Shown: positions 16,324-25,480, counted from the first letter of the stretch. The stretch: DNA of 64,000 bases from Achromobacter sp. B7 (GCF_003600685.1 NZ_CP032084.1:5084001-5148000); one strand, 5' to 3'. Numbers and translations are program-made. Notes: a model not told the origin generated them from the letters alone.

Positions 16324-17280
16324 ATGAACCCGCCCTCTGCCCTCGTCCGACGCCTGCGCGCCCGTCACCTTGAGCTGCTGCAAATTCTGGGCGAGGTGTC
16401 GACGGTGCACGCGGCGGCCAAGCGCATGAACCTGTCGCAACCCGCCACCACGCGCATGTTGCGCGAGGTGGAAGCCATGTTCGGCGGCCCCTTGTTCGAC
16501 CGCAACGCGCGGGGCATCGCGCCTAACCGCTCGGGCACGGCGCTGATTGCGCGGGCGGCAATCCTGATGCGGGAATTGGGCACCATCGAAAACGAAATCG
16601 ACCTGGTGCGCCAGGGGCAGCAGGGCCTGCTGCGTATCGGCGCGCTGTCCGGCAACCTGAACGCGACGGTGGCGGTGGCGCAGTTGCTCAAGAAGGCGCC
16701 CACGGTGCAGGTGTCCATCCGGGAAGGTCAGATCAACCTGCTGATCGCCTCGTTGTTGGGCGGTGAGCTGGACTGTGTAGTCGGCCCCATCACCGACGAG
16801 GAACTGCGCAATGTGCGCATCGACGAGCTGCGCCTGGAGCGCCTGGTCGAAGATTCGATGGCGGTCGTCGCGTCGCCCAACAGTGCATGGAGCCGCCGAC
16901 GCCGCATCAAATGGGAAGACCTGAGCGAGGCGCGCTGGATACTGCCGCCAACCGAGTCGGTCTTGAGACGTGCATTCATGCGCGTCTATCTGGAATTGGG
17001 AATGCGCCCGCCCCAGCACACGGTCGAGGCGCTATCGCCCTTGACCACTCGGTCTCTGATCACGCTGGGCACGGTGGACCTGGGCTTGCTGCGCATGGCG
17101 CACGCGAAAGAAGAAGCCCGCCTGGGCGGGCTGAAAATCCTGTCGATGGTATCCACGCCCAAGCTGCCGGCGCTGGCGCTGCTTGCGCGCCGGGCGCCGA
17201 GCCTGCGCTCGGCCCCGTTGGACCTGTTCATCGAACTGCTGCGGGAATCGTCCGGCACCATCCATGACGCCCGGGCGTAA
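16324..17280 (+). CDS. LysR-family transcriptional regulator
   Basis: A 318-residue regulator. The N-terminal winged helix-turn-helix (about 12-75) contains VSTVHAAAKRMNLSQPATTRMLREVEAMFG and FDRNARGIAPNRSG (shown in two parts here because it is contiguous). A two-subdomain effector-binding region fills the rest. Length matches the family. It is divergent from the TPP/GMC/Bug operon, the standard arrangement for a LysR activator and its target, so it probably senses a substrate or intermediate of that pathway. Its stop is 9 bp from the convergent MscS gene. Confidence 0.95.
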   Translation: MNPPSALVRRLRARHLELLQILGEVSTVHAAAKRMNLSQPATTRMLREVEAMFGGPLFDRNARGIAPNRSGTALIARAAILMRELGTIENEIDLVRQGQQGLLRIGALSGNLNATVAVAQLLKKAPTVQVSIREGQINLLIASLLGGELDCVVGPITDEELRNVRIDELRLERLVEDSMAVVASPNSAWSRRRRIKWEDLSEARWILPPTESVLRRAFMRVYLELGMRPPQHTVEALSPLTTRSLITLGTVDLGLLRMAHAKEEARLGGLKILSMVSTPKLPALALLARRAPSLRSAPLDLFIELLRESSGTIHDARA

Positions 17281-17289
17281 CCCCGCGTC

Positions 17290-19839
17290 CTACACGCGCG
17301 CGGTTGTGGAGTCGTGCAAAGTCGTTTCGGACACGCGCGACTGCGCTTGCCCTTCCTCTCGCGCCTCAAGCTCGTTGCCCAGCACCTCCGCCGAATCGTC
17401 CTGACCGGTTTCCGGCTTGAAGCGGCGGCGGGTGTGCCCAGCCGCGCGCGCGTCCTGGCCGTCGTCCGGCCGCTCGGCTTGCAACGTGACGTTGGCCGCC
17501 GGCGCATAGCCGCGCTTGTCCTGCCCGAAGTACACCACCGTGTGCGGGTACGGCAGCTCGATACCGGCCGCATCGAAGTGCTTCTTCAACAGGCGGTTGT
17601 AGCCGCGCTGCACGGCCCACTGCATGCCCGGCGTGGTCTTGATCAGGATGCGGATGGTGACGCCCTTGTCGTTGACGGCGGTAACGCCCGCCACCGTCAT
17701 TTCCTCCAGGATCTCGGGGCCCAGCACCGAGTCGGTCATCAATTCGGCAAACGCGGCGCGCAAATGTTCGATGGCGTCGTCCACGCTTTCGCGGTGCGCG
17801 ATGGTGTATTCACCTAAGTGATACGAGAAGTCACGCATGTGATTGGCGACCACATCCACCGACGAGAACGGCACCAGGTGATAGCCGCCGTCCAGCGTGC
17901 GTATGCCGACCGAACGGATCGTCATCTTCTCCACGGTGCCGAAGACGCCGGCAACCTGCACCACGTCGTTTTCGTTCATGCCGTTTTCAAGCTGGATGAA
18001 CACGCCCGTGATGATGTCCTGCACCAGCTTCTGCGCGCCAAAACCGATGGCCAGGCCCACCACGCCGGCGCCCGCGATCAGCGGCCCGACATCGATGCCG
18101 ATCTGCGACAACAGCACCATCAGCGTCATGGTCACGATGACGATCAACGCGGCATTGCGGAACAGCGACAGCAACGTGCGTTCGCGCGCGCTGGGCATGC
18201 CGCGTCCTTCGCTTTGACTCAGGCGGTGTTCGATGATGCTGGCGATAACCGTCCAGGCCAGCGCCGCGATCAGCAGCACGATGACCACGTTGACCACTAT
18301 CTTGATGGCCGCCCCACCGGCGTCGGACGACAGCCAGCGCGACAGGTCGAAAGCGTGCCAGGCGTCCAGCACCAGCAACACGATGACGATGCGAATGATC
18401 CAGCCCACGCTTTTCAGCATGGCCGGCACGTAGGCGTTCACGCGCGCTTCCAGCATGGGCAGGCGCCGACGCAGGTCGTCGGACAGGCGGATGGGCTTGG
18501 CCAGTATCGTGTTCAGAAACAGGATCAGCAGGCTGCCCACGCCGATGACCAGCAGGGTCTGCGCGGTGGCGCGCGCCATGAAGGGCAGCGCGTTGGTCGG
18601 GTCGATCTGGCTGACGATGAGCAGCACGGTGAAGTAGCCGATGCCCAGCACGTGCCAGATGCGCGACAGGAAGTGCAGCCGCGACCCCATGAACGTGGCC
18701 GCGTTGGCGGCATGGCGGTTCATGCGATCACGCACCGAATGGCGGTTCTGCCAGATGATGCGCACGGCGTACACGTACACCACCAGCATGATGACCATGC
18801 TGGCCAGGCGACCCAGGGCGGGCGACAGCGCGGCCGAGATCACCGGGTCAACCAGCAGCGTGCCATAGCCCGCCGCCGCGACCACGCGCACCAGCCACGC
18901 GTTCCAGTACCGGGCCAGCTCGTCGGACATCGGCAGCAGGCGCAGGTGCGGATGGCGCACCGCGAATACCGTGCGGATCAGCACCTTGACGATTTCCACC
19001 GCCACGAAGGCACGCAGGAATACGGCCGCCAGGGTGTCCAGCGTGCCGCGCTCGGGCGTGCCCCACAGGGCCGCCGCCCCACCCGCCATCGCGGCCAGCA
19101 GCACCACGCCGGCATCGATGGCAACCGCGCCCACGATGGCGCCCAAGCGTTGGTACAAGGCCCGCATCGAGGCAGGCGCGCGGCGCGGGGTGCCGGGGTC
19201 GTGAACGGTCGCCGCCTCGGAAGGGCTGGCATGTTCAGCCACCCAGCGGTCGATGCGCGTGTAGATGCGCATGGCGATCATCCGCAGCAGCAGATAGGCA
19301 ATGACGGTTGCCAAGCCGGCCAGCAGCAACGGCAGCAGCGCATTGCCGGCGGTGGCGCCGTCCATCCGCAGGCTGCGCCCCGAGGCCAGCGCGCGCATAT
19401 CGTCCACGCCCTGCCCCATGTCGGCGGCCACGCCGGTCAGGAACTGCTGCACGCCATCGGCCATGCGTTCCTGTAAACCGGGCTCGGTCGGGGCCTTGGG
19501 GGAAGTGGCCGCACCCGGCGCGGGGGACGCGGCGGGCGGCTTGCCCGCCGCTTGCGCTCGTAACGCATCGACCAGCGCCTTGCGTGCCTCGGGATTGTCC
19601 AGCAGGTCGGCCAACGCATCGGGCGTCAGCGCGGATGCCGATGCGGCGGGCGGCTGCGACGGGGGGTGCAGCGGCGACGCGGCGCCAGCCTGCCCCGGCC
19701 AGGTCAACAACACGCAACTGAGCATCACCACCAGCAGCCACACCGCCTGCCATGGCCTCGCGCGTCGGTGCCGCCAAAGGCGGGCGGACTCTTCGCGGGG
19801 CGGATAAAAAAGGGATGCTGTCGTTGCGAATCGAACCAC
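17290..19839 (-). CDS. Large MscS-family mechanosensitive ion channel
   Basis: An 849-residue inner-membrane channel of the YbiO-like long MscS class. A signal-like segment near the N-terminus (about 30-53) precedes a Pro/Ala-rich periplasmic stretch and many hydrophobic segments. The pore-lining helix and beta domain are clear near residue 620: LIAGAGVVGLAIGFGAQKLV, then ITGVFIQLENGMNENDVV and GTVEKMTIRSVGIRTLDG. The C-terminus is charged and low-complexity. GTG at 19839 is chosen because AGAGGAG lies 8 bp upstream. It protects cells against hypo-osmotic shock by releasing solutes. It follows the GNAT gene by 68 bp. Confidence 0.93.
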   Translation of the reverse strand: MVRFATTASLFYPPREESARLWRHRRARPWQAVWLLVVMLSCVLLTWPGQAGAASPLHPPSQPPAASASALTPDALADLLDNPEARKALVDALRAQAAGKPPAASPAPGAATSPKAPTEPGLQERMADGVQQFLTGVAADMGQGVDDMRALASGRSLRMDGATAGNALLPLLLAGLATVIAYLLLRMIAMRIYTRIDRWVAEHASPSEAATVHDPGTPRRAPASMRALYQRLGAIVGAVAIDAGVVLLAAMAGGAAALWGTPERGTLDTLAAVFLRAFVAVEIVKVLIRTVFAVRHPHLRLLPMSDELARYWNAWLVRVVAAAGYGTLLVDPVISAALSPALGRLASMVIMLVVYVYAVRIIWQNRHSVRDRMNRHAANAATFMGSRLHFLSRIWHVLGIGYFTVLLIVSQIDPTNALPFMARATAQTLLVIGVGSLLILFLNTILAKPIRLSDDLRRRLPMLEARVNAYVPAMLKSVGWIIRIVIVLLVLDAWHAFDLSRWLSSDAGGAAIKIVVNVVIVLLIAALAWTVIASIIEHRLSQSEGRGMPSARERTLLSLFRNAALIVIVTMTLMVLLSQIGIDVGPLIAGAGVVGLAIGFGAQKLVQDIITGVFIQLENGMNENDVVQVAGVFGTVEKMTIRSVGIRTLDGGYHLVPFSSVDVVANHMRDFSYHLGEYTIAHRESVDDAIEHLRAAFAELMTDSVLGPEILEEMTVAGVTAVNDKGVTIRILIKTTPGMQWAVQRGYNRLLKKHFDAAGIELPYPHTVVYFGQDKRGYAPAANVTLQAERPDDGQDARAAGHTRRRFKPETGQDDSAEVLGNELEAREEGQAQSRVSETTLHDSTTARV

Positions 19840-19907
19840 TAATAAAACTCCTCTGCGATCAAGGCCAGGAACGCGGCGCGCGATCGCAGGGACAACGCCG
19901 CCAAGGG

Positions 19908-20345
19908 CTAAATGATAAAGCCCAGCCGCTTCATCAGATATTTAGGCGATTCTTCATACCCTTGGCGGTAGTAGAAGCGGTGCGCATCCACGCGGCGTTC
20001 GTGGCAATGCACTTCGATGCGGTCGCAGCCGCGCGCGCGGGCTTCTGCTTCGGCCGCCGCTTCGAGTTGACGGCCGACGCCCGCGCTGCGGGCCCGGTCG
20101 TCAACGCAGAAATACGCGATGCGGCAGAAGTCGCCGGGCAGCGCCAGCTGGATCATGAAATGCAGGTTGATAAAGCCCAGCAATTGTCCGGCATCGTCGT
20201 GAGCCACCAGCAACAGGGCATCGGGATGCGCCGATAGCAGGGCGATTTTTTCCGCCATGAAGGCGGTGGTGCCGGGATAGCCCAGTTGCGCCAGCAAGGT
20301 GGCGATGGCGGGGCCGTCCTGGACGGTGGCGGGGCGTAGGTGCAT
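19908..20345 (-). CDS. GNAT-family N-acetyltransferase
   Basis: A 145-residue acyl-CoA-dependent acetyltransferase. Motif A is visible as RIAYFCVDDRARSAGVGRQL, with the acetyl-CoA pyrophosphate loop RSAGVG near residue 85-90, and the C-terminal RFYYRQGYEES is the usual motif B. Length is typical of a single-domain GNAT. The acceptor cannot be deduced. It precedes the MscS channel on the same strand by 68 bp; that gap holds an 8-bp inverted repeat CTGCGATC (19853-19860)/GATCGCAG (19882-19889), so the two genes may or may not be co-transcribed. Confidence 0.88.
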   Translation of the reverse strand: MHLRPATVQDGPAIATLLAQLGYPGTTAFMAEKIALLSAHPDALLLVAHDDAGQLLGFINLHFMIQLALPGDFCRIAYFCVDDRARSAGVGRQLEAAAEAEARARGCDRIEVHCHERRVDAHRFYYRQGYEESPKYLMKRLGFII

Positions 20346-20447
20346 GTCGGTTTCCGGGCTGCGTGTGCAAGACTGCGCGGAAATTTATGACGGCATCGTG
20401 TCAGCCTCATGACAAGCGCGCGGCCCCGCGCCCCCGGGCACCTTCAA

Positions 20448-20897
20448 TCAGGGCGTGACCTGATAGCCGCGCTGCTGCATGCAGCTGGTGTATGCGGACG
20501 ACGCCGCGCTGCTGGTCTTGGCCTGCTCGCGACGGTCCTGCCGCTGGCGCGACCCACCCACCACGGCGCCGGCCACCGCCGCGTCCTTCGCCTGGTTTTG
20601 ACGGTATTCCTGCTTGACGTCGTCGTCCATGCGGTCATAGGCCTCTTCGTGCTGCTGACCACGCGCGCCGGCCACTGCCGCGCCCGCGACAGCGCCCGTC
20701 GCGGCGCCGCGCGCACGACCGCCGGATTGCGTGGTGTCGGTGGTGCCGGTGCCCCCCGCCTGGGACTGGCAGGCGGCGACGTCTTGTTGTGTGGTTTCAG
20801 GAGACTGCCCTTTCATCGGCGTAATGGTCTGTGCGGTAGCGGTCAAGCCGATGGTCGAGAGCAGCAAGGCAACGCAGGGAATGATGGACTTTTTCAT
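20448..20897 (-). CDS. Glycine-zipper (YMGG-like) envelope protein
   Basis: A 149-residue exported protein. The signal peptide runs to about ATAQ (residue 23). A glycine/alanine-rich zipper, GRARGAATGAVAGAAVAGARG in two overlapping halves, and a second short one, AAVAGAVVGGSRQRQ, match YMGG-like families of outer-membrane or periplasmic proteins. Two cysteines (in ACQSQ and SCMQQRGY) could form a disulfide. ATG 20897 is used because GGAG lies about 7 bp upstream. An upstream in-frame GTG falls inside that ribosome-binding site. A perfect 18-bp palindrome lies 78 bp upstream and may control it. Confidence 0.82.
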   Translation of the reverse strand: MKKSIIPCVALLLSTIGLTATAQTITPMKGQSPETTQQDVAACQSQAGGTGTTDTTQSGGRARGAATGAVAGAAVAGARGQQHEEAYDRMDDDVKQEYRQNQAKDAAVAGAVVGGSRQRQDRREQAKTSSAASSAYTSCMQQRGYQVTP

Positions 20898-21257
20898 AGA
20901 AAACTCCACGTGCGGTTAAGAACCCTGGACCTTGCAATGTAGTCCCGCCTGCCGTGCTTCGGCCCGTGTCCGGAATACCCAATATTGGGTATGGCGTTAT
21001 GGGGACAAAGAGATGGGGCCAACGAGATGGAGACAACGACAACCCGTATCCGGCGCGTGCTGACGTCCTGCCGCTAACACCAATGGCTGATTGATGGCGA
21101 GGGGGCCGACTCCTATTCTGCGCTTGCCTGCCAGACGAGCCAGAAGCCAGGGCCAGGCGCCAGGGCCAGCCCGCCCACGCGCTTGCCGCGCAGGCGTCGC
21201 GCGTCGATTCACCCAACAAGAGGGCGCGGTCCCTCGCTTTCTGCCCCGGAGGTTTAC
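20898..21257. promoter_or_regulatory. Intergenic region with perfect 18-bp palindrome and 14-bp repeats
   Basis: This 360-bp space between divergent genes has no supported gene. It contains the perfect palindrome ATACCCAATATTGGGTAT (20975-20992), a likely dimer operator. Directly after it are three imperfect 14-bp direct repeats (21001-21014 GGGGACAAAGAGAT, 21015-21028 GGGGCCAACGAGAT, 21029-21042 GGAGACAACGACAA). The rest, 21043-21250, shows nothing I can name apart from the strong ribosome-binding site of the AraC gene at its end. Confidence 0.6.
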
Positions 21258-21647
21258 ATGCGCCCATCCCACGTCCGCGCCGACAACAGCGGCCCGCCGC
21301 CGCTTGGCCCCGAGCCGGCAAAACGCAGCTTGCCGGTGTCGCTGGAGCAGCAGGCAAAGACCATGCTGTTAAGCGGCCAGAGCTCGGTGGCCGACGTCGC
21401 GCGCGCCTGCCGCTTGTCGCGCACGCATTTCACAGCCGTGTTTCGCGATGCCGCCGGCACGACGCCCCACCGTTGGGCGCTGCTGCAACGCATCGCCCAA
21501 GCCCGCGAACAGCTGCGGATACCGGACAAGACGCTGGCCGATATCGCACTGGATTGCGGGTTTGCCGACCAGGCGCACTTCACGCGCGTGTTCCACAACG
21601 TGGTCGGCCTGACGCCCGGCGCGTGGCGTCGCGCGGCCGACGCCTGA
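21258..21647 (+). CDS. Stand-alone AraC-type DNA-binding domain protein
   Basis: A 129-residue protein that is little more than the two helix-turn-helix AraC domain. The first HTH is near SSVADVARACRLSRTHFTAV and the second near TLADIALDCGFADQAHFTRV, followed by FHNVVGLTPGAWRR. There is no effector-binding domain, so activity may depend on its own level or a partner. GGAGG sits 6 bp before the ATG at 21258, fixing the start. The stop codon (21645-21647) lies within the first of three 12-bp tandem repeats. Its target is unknown; the palindrome at 20975 is nearby. Confidence 0.85.
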   Translation: MRPSHVRADNSGPPPLGPEPAKRSLPVSLEQQAKTMLLSGQSSVADVARACRLSRTHFTAVFRDAAGTTPHRWALLQRIAQAREQLRIPDKTLADIALDCGFADQAHFTRVFHNVVGLTPGAWRRAADA

Positions 21648-21679
21648 CCAATTTCCTGACCAATTTCCTGACCAATTTC
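21644..21679 (+). repeat. Three perfect 12-bp repeats spanning the AraC stop codon
   Basis: CTGACCAATTTC occurs at 21644-21655, 21656-21667 and 21668-21679, followed by two degenerate pieces (CGGACCGATTC, CTGACCGAGG). The first copy supplies the TGA of the AraC gene. All copies carry TGA in the same frame, so a change in copy number would not alter the protein. Confidence 0.88.
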
Positions 21680-21901
21680 CGGACCGATTCCTGACCGAGG
21701 CGCGGCGATCACAGGCGTGTTCCCCTCTTCGCCTTCGCGCCTATACGAAGGCGTTATTGTGCCGCCGATAGCGCCCCCATAAGCTTCGTTCCGTCCGCTG
21801 CCGGACAGGTTTTCATGCCACGGGATGCGCGCGCATCCCTTTCACAATCCGTCTGCTCGCGCCTTGCAATCACGCATCGACAGACCCTTCGAAAATTCGC
21901 C

Positions 21902-22588
21902 ATGACCCAATCCAAACTTGAAGTGCTGACCCCGCAAAACAGCCAACTGATCTTCATTGACCACCAGCCGCAGATGGCCTTTGGCGTGCAATCCATTGAC
22001 CGTCAGGTTCTGAAGAACAACACCGTCGGTCTGGCCAAGGCCGGCAAGATCTTCAACATCCCGACGACGATCACCACCGTGGAATCCGAGAGCTTCTCGG
22101 GCTACACCTACCCCGAATTGCTGGATGTGTTTCCGGACCAGAAGGTGCTGGAACGCACCTCGATGAATTCGTGGGACGACCAGAAGGTGCGCGATGCGCT
22201 GGCCGCCAACGGCCGCAAGAAGGTCGTTGTGGCCGGCCTGTGGACCGAAGTCTGCAACACCACGTTCTCGCTGTGCGCCATGCTTGAAGGCCAGTACGAA
22301 ATCTACATGGTGTCGGACGCCTCGGGCGGCACCAGCAAGGAAGCGCACGACCAGGCCATGCAGCGCATGATCCAGGCGGGCGTCGTGCCGGTGACGTGGC
22401 AACAGGTGCTGCTGGAATGGCAGCGCGATTGGGCCCGCCGCGAAACCTATGACGCCGTGATGGCGCTGGTGAAAGAGCATTCGGGCGCCTACGGCATGGG
22501 CGTGGACTACGCCTACACGATGGTGCACAAGGCCCCGCAGCGCACGCGTACCGCGCACGAAGCGATTGCCCCCATTGCCGCCCGTTGA
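21902..22588 (+). CDS. Isochorismatase-family (YcaC-like) hydrolase
   Basis: A 228-residue cysteine hydrolase of the isochorismatase superfamily. Asp20 in LIFIDHQPQMAF and Cys in VVAGLWTEVCNTTF give the nucleophile and acid of the family triad. SDASGGTSKEAHDQAMQRM is the typical C-terminal helix entry. The C-terminal extension after about residue 190 is longer than in most members. The ATG at 21902 is chosen over an upstream reading because homologous sequence begins there. It is followed after 24 bp by an alpha/beta hydrolase, probably in one transcript. The natural substrate is unknown. Confidence 0.88.
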   Translation: MTQSKLEVLTPQNSQLIFIDHQPQMAFGVQSIDRQVLKNNTVGLAKAGKIFNIPTTITTVESESFSGYTYPELLDVFPDQKVLERTSMNSWDDQKVRDALAANGRKKVVVAGLWTEVCNTTFSLCAMLEGQYEIYMVSDASGGTSKEAHDQAMQRMIQAGVVPVTWQQVLLEWQRDWARRETYDAVMALVKEHSGAYGMGVDYAYTMVHKAPQRTRTAHEAIAPIAAR

Positions 22589-22612
22589 TCCGACGCTTAC
22601 AGGACCCGCAAC

Positions 22613-23476
22613 ATGAATGTGCAATCGCAAAGTGCTTCCCCGGCCAACCCCGCCGGCCAGACCATCGTGACCGCCGACGGCACCCGCATCTACTACAAGG
22701 ATTGGGGCGCCGGCCAGCCGGTCGTCTTCTCGCACGGATGGCCGTTGCACGCCGACGCCTGGGACGCGCAGATGCTGTTCCTGTCCGAGCGCGGCTTTCG
22801 TGTGATCGCCCATGACCGTCGCGGCCACGGCCGTTCGGGCCAGCCGTCGCAAGGCAACGACATGGACACCTATGCCGATGACCTGGCCGCGCTGCTGGAC
22901 GCGCTGGACATCCAGGGCGCAACGCTGGTGGGCCATTCCACCGGAGGCGGGGAAGTTGCCCGCTACATCGGACGCCATGGCGGCAAGCGCGTGGCCCGTG
23001 TGGTGCTGATCGGCGCGGTGCCCCCCGTGATGGCCAAGACCGCGGCCTACCCTGACGGTTTGCCGATGGAAGTGTTTGATGGCATTCGCCAGGGCGTCAT
23101 GCGGAACCGCTCGCAGTTCTACAAAGACCTGACCCAGCCGTTCTTTGGCTTTAACCGGCCGGGCGCCAAGATCGAACAAGGCACCATCGACGCCTTCTGG
23201 TTGCAGGGCATGGCAGGCGGCATCCGTGGCCAGTACGCGTGCATCAAGCAGTTTTCCGAGGTGGACTTCACCGAAGACCTGAAGAAGATCGACGTGCCCA
23301 CCCTGATCCTGCATGGTTCGGACGACCAGATGGTGCCGATCGCCAACTCGGCGGAAAAGGCCGTGAAGCTGGTCAAGAACGCCACGCTGAAGGTCTACCC
23401 GGGCGCCTCGCACGGCATGTGCGTGCTGGACGCCGAAGAAGTCAACGCCGACCTGCTGGCCTTCATCCGGGGCTGA
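22613..23476 (+). CDS. Alpha/beta hydrolase (non-haem chloroperoxidase/arylesterase type)
   Basis: A 287-residue hydrolase. The nucleophile elbow is GHSTGGG with Ser109; Asp238 in [12 protein letters not shown] and His267 in PGASHGM complete the triad. [10 protein letters not shown] and [17 protein letters not shown] are hallmarks of the cofactor-free haloperoxidase/arylesterase family. These enzymes hydrolyse esters and can make peracids. It follows the isochorismatase-type gene by 24 bp and is ended by two tandem hairpin terminators. The physiological substrate cannot be inferred. Confidence 0.92.
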   Translation: MNVQSQSASPANPAGQTIVTADGTRIYYKDWGAGQPVVFSHGWPLHADAWDAQMLFLSERGFRVIAHDRRGHGRSGQPSQGNDMDTYADDLAALLDALDIQGATLVGHSTGGGEVARYIGRHGGKRVARVVLIGAVPPVMAKTAAYPDGLPMEVFDGIRQGVMRNRSQFYKDLTQPFFGFNRPGAKIEQGTIDAFWLQGMAGGIRGQYACIKQFSEVDFTEDLKKIDVPTLILHGSDDQMVPIANSAEKAVKLVKNATLKVYPGASHGMCVLDAEEVNADLLAFIRG

Positions 23477-23502
23477 CCGCCCGGCCCCAGGGCCACCTGC
23501 AT

Positions 23503-23572
23503 AAAGGCGCCTTCCGGAGCGCCTTTTCCGGGGCGCCGGGCAAGCAAGCCCGGCGCCCTGCCTTTCTTTTTT
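23503..23572 (+). terminator. Two tandem Rho-independent terminators
   Basis: First stem AAAGGCGC (23503-23510)/GCGCCTTT (23519-23526) with an 8-nt loop. Second stem GGGCGCCGGGC (23531-23541)/GCCCGGCGCCC (23548-23558), 11 perfect bp around AAGCAA, followed by a T-rich tail to 23572. They end the hydrolase pair and shield the porin gene. Confidence 0.9.
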
Positions 23573-23586
23573 ACCGGAAGTCTCTA

Positions 23587-24669
23587 GTGAAATGCTATGC
23601 AAAACCGCTAGCCGCGTGCCTGTTGGCCGTGGCGGCGCCGGTCTGCGCTCAATCGTCGGTAACGCTATACGGCAGGTTGAACACCGCGCTGGAAAGCAGC
23701 TGGATCAGCGGCGGACCCGAGCCGGGCAGCGCCGCCCGGATGACCAATAACCGCTCGGTGTTCGGGCTACGCGGCACGGAATGGCTGGGCGACGGCACCA
23801 GCGCCATCTTCCAGATTGAAAACGGCATCGCGCTGAACACCGGCCAGGGGCAGATCGCCAGCCGCAACACGCGCGTGGGGTTCGACGGCCCCTATGGCAC
23901 GCTGTTCCTGGGCAACTGGCACACGCCCTATACCGAAGCCACGCTGGCCTACGACCCCTACTATGCGACCACGGCGGCCTACATGGCCTTGCTGGGCAAC
24001 GGCTCGGCCGCCAGCACCGGCAACGTCGAGAACACCAGTTCGTTCGACCGCAGGCAAAACAATTCCCTGCAATACCGCACGCCGTCCTGGCAGGGCTTAA
24101 GCGGTGGATTCGCGTGGGGGTTGCCCCAGGAAAAAATGACAACGCCGCGCAATCCGCAGCTGTTCTCGTGGTCGGGCAGCTATGACCGGGGCGGTTTGAA
24201 CCTGGCGCTGGCTTACGAACTGCACCGCAATTACCAGGCGGCGAACACGCACGATGACGCCTTCAAGATGGGCCTGTCGTATCAGTTTCCGACGACGCGA
24301 GTCGCAGTGGTGTATGAACGGCTGCGCTATCGGACGGCCAGCGGATCGTTGACCCGGGACGGCTATTACGTGTCGATCGTGCAGGCGCTGGGCCGGGGCA
24401 GCCTGCGCGCCGCGCTGGGCGTGGCAAGCAACGGCCGCGGGGCGTCGACGCAGACGGTGGGCTTTGTACGCAGCGGATCGGACACCGGCGCGGCGCAGTG
24501 GACGGTCGGGTACGACTACCCCTTGTCGCCCCGCACCGCCCTGTACGGCTATTACTCGCGGATCAGCAACCGGGCGCGCGCCGACTACGACTTTGCCATC
24601 AACAGGCTGGGCGTAACGCAGGGCACCAGCCCGCAAACGCTGGCCATCGGCCTGCGCCACAACTTCTAG
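23587..24669 (+). CDS. Gram-negative porin (OmpC/OmpQ-like, betaproteobacterial type)
   Basis: A 360-residue outer-membrane general porin. A signal peptide ends at APVCAQ (about residue 21), followed at once by SSVTLYGRLN, the first beta-strand typical of Bordetella and Burkholderia porins. Alternating-hydrophobicity strands run through to a C-terminal phenylalanine (GLRHNF), the BAM recognition signal. GTG 23587 is the chosen start, with CGGAAG about 8 bp upstream. It lies just upstream of a FixJ-type regulator and may be under its control. Solute selectivity is unknown. Confidence 0.93.
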   Translation: MKCYAKPLAACLLAVAAPVCAQSSVTLYGRLNTALESSWISGGPEPGSAARMTNNRSVFGLRGTEWLGDGTSAIFQIENGIALNTGQGQIASRNTRVGFDGPYGTLFLGNWHTPYTEATLAYDPYYATTAAYMALLGNGSAASTGNVENTSSFDRRQNNSLQYRTPSWQGLSGGFAWGLPQEKMTTPRNPQLFSWSGSYDRGGLNLALAYELHRNYQAANTHDDAFKMGLSYQFPTTRVAVVYERLRYRTASGSLTRDGYYVSIVQALGRGSLRAALGVASNGRGASTQTVGFVRSGSDTGAAQWTVGYDYPLSPRTALYGYYSRISNRARADYDFAINRLGVTQGTSPQTLAIGLRHNF

Positions 24670-24823
24670 CGGGGATCTGCCGCGCGCCGCAACCGGCTAC
24701 GACTTTGGTGGTAGTGGATGCGTCCCCGGCGCGGGGCCGTGCCAGAATTCCGGACATGCAAGTTGCCCCAGCAGCGCAAGCCCCGCGCGCCGACTTGTGC
24801 GCACGCCCCCTCAGGAGTTCATC

Positions 24824-25468
24824 GTGAAGCCATGCGCCAGCCCCGGCATTTCCCACCCCGTGGACCCCGTGGTCTATATCGTCGATGACGAGCCCGCGAT
24901 CACGCAGTCGTTGGTCGCGCTGTTTGCCTCCGTGGGCCTGGCCGCCAAGGCCTTTCACAGCGTGCGGGAATTTCGCGAGTTCGACAGGGGCGATCGCCCG
25001 GCATGCCTGCTGCTGGACGTGCGGCTGCGCGATGGCAACGGCCTGGCGCTACAACAATTGCTGCAAAGCGACGGCGATGCCCTGCCCGTCATCATCATGA
25101 CGGGTCACGGCGATATCCCCATGACCGTGCGGGCCATGAAGGCCGGCGCACTGGACTTCCTGACCAAGCCCTTCAACGAACAGGACCTGCTGGATTGCGT
25201 GCGGCTGGCCTTGCAGCGCGACGGCGAGCGCCGCGCCGGCGAGCAGGCCATGCACGGCCTGGTGCAGCGCTATCAGAGCCTGAGCCCGCGCGAACGGCAG
25301 GTCATGGAACACGCCACGGCGGGCTTGATGAACAAGCAGATTGCCGACCGGCTGGGCATCAGCGACATCACCGTGAAGATCCACCGGGGCAACGCCATGC
25401 GCAAGATGCAGGCGCGCAGCTTTGCGCAACTGGTGACGATGGCCGGGCAGATAGCCGCGGTCGCTTAG
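24824..25468 (+). CDS. FixJ-family response regulator (receiver + LuxR HTH), first copy
   Basis: A 214-residue regulator. The receiver has Asp21-Asp22 in YIVDDEP, phosphoacceptor Asp65 in CLLLDVRL, and the lysine of FLTKPF. The LuxR-type HTH contains LSPRERQVMEHATAGLMNKQIADRLGISDITVKIHRGN (split motif, contiguous). GTG 24824 is set by AGGAG 6 bp upstream. No kinase is adjacent in the same direction. The nearest candidate partner is the large ATPase/GAF kinase at 26808. It converges with a second FixJ regulator across a 14-bp tandem repeat. It shares the KIHRGNAMRKMQAR stretch with that paralogue. Confidence 0.94.
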   Translation: MKPCASPGISHPVDPVVYIVDDEPAITQSLVALFASVGLAAKAFHSVREFREFDRGDRPACLLLDVRLRDGNGLALQQLLQSDGDALPVIIMTGHGDIPMTVRAMKAGALDFLTKPFNEQDLLDCVRLALQRDGERRAGEQAMHGLVQRYQSLSPRERQVMEHATAGLMNKQIADRLGISDITVKIHRGNAMRKMQARSFAQLVTMAGQIAAVA

Positions 25469-25480
25469 CTCGTGGCTAGT

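Noticed and set aside
17818..19476. Long open reading on the + strand opposite the MscS channel gene
   Set aside because: The translation is His/Gln/Arg-rich without motifs, the pattern produced by reading antisense to a GC-rich gene. The MscS protein on the other strand is unmistakable.
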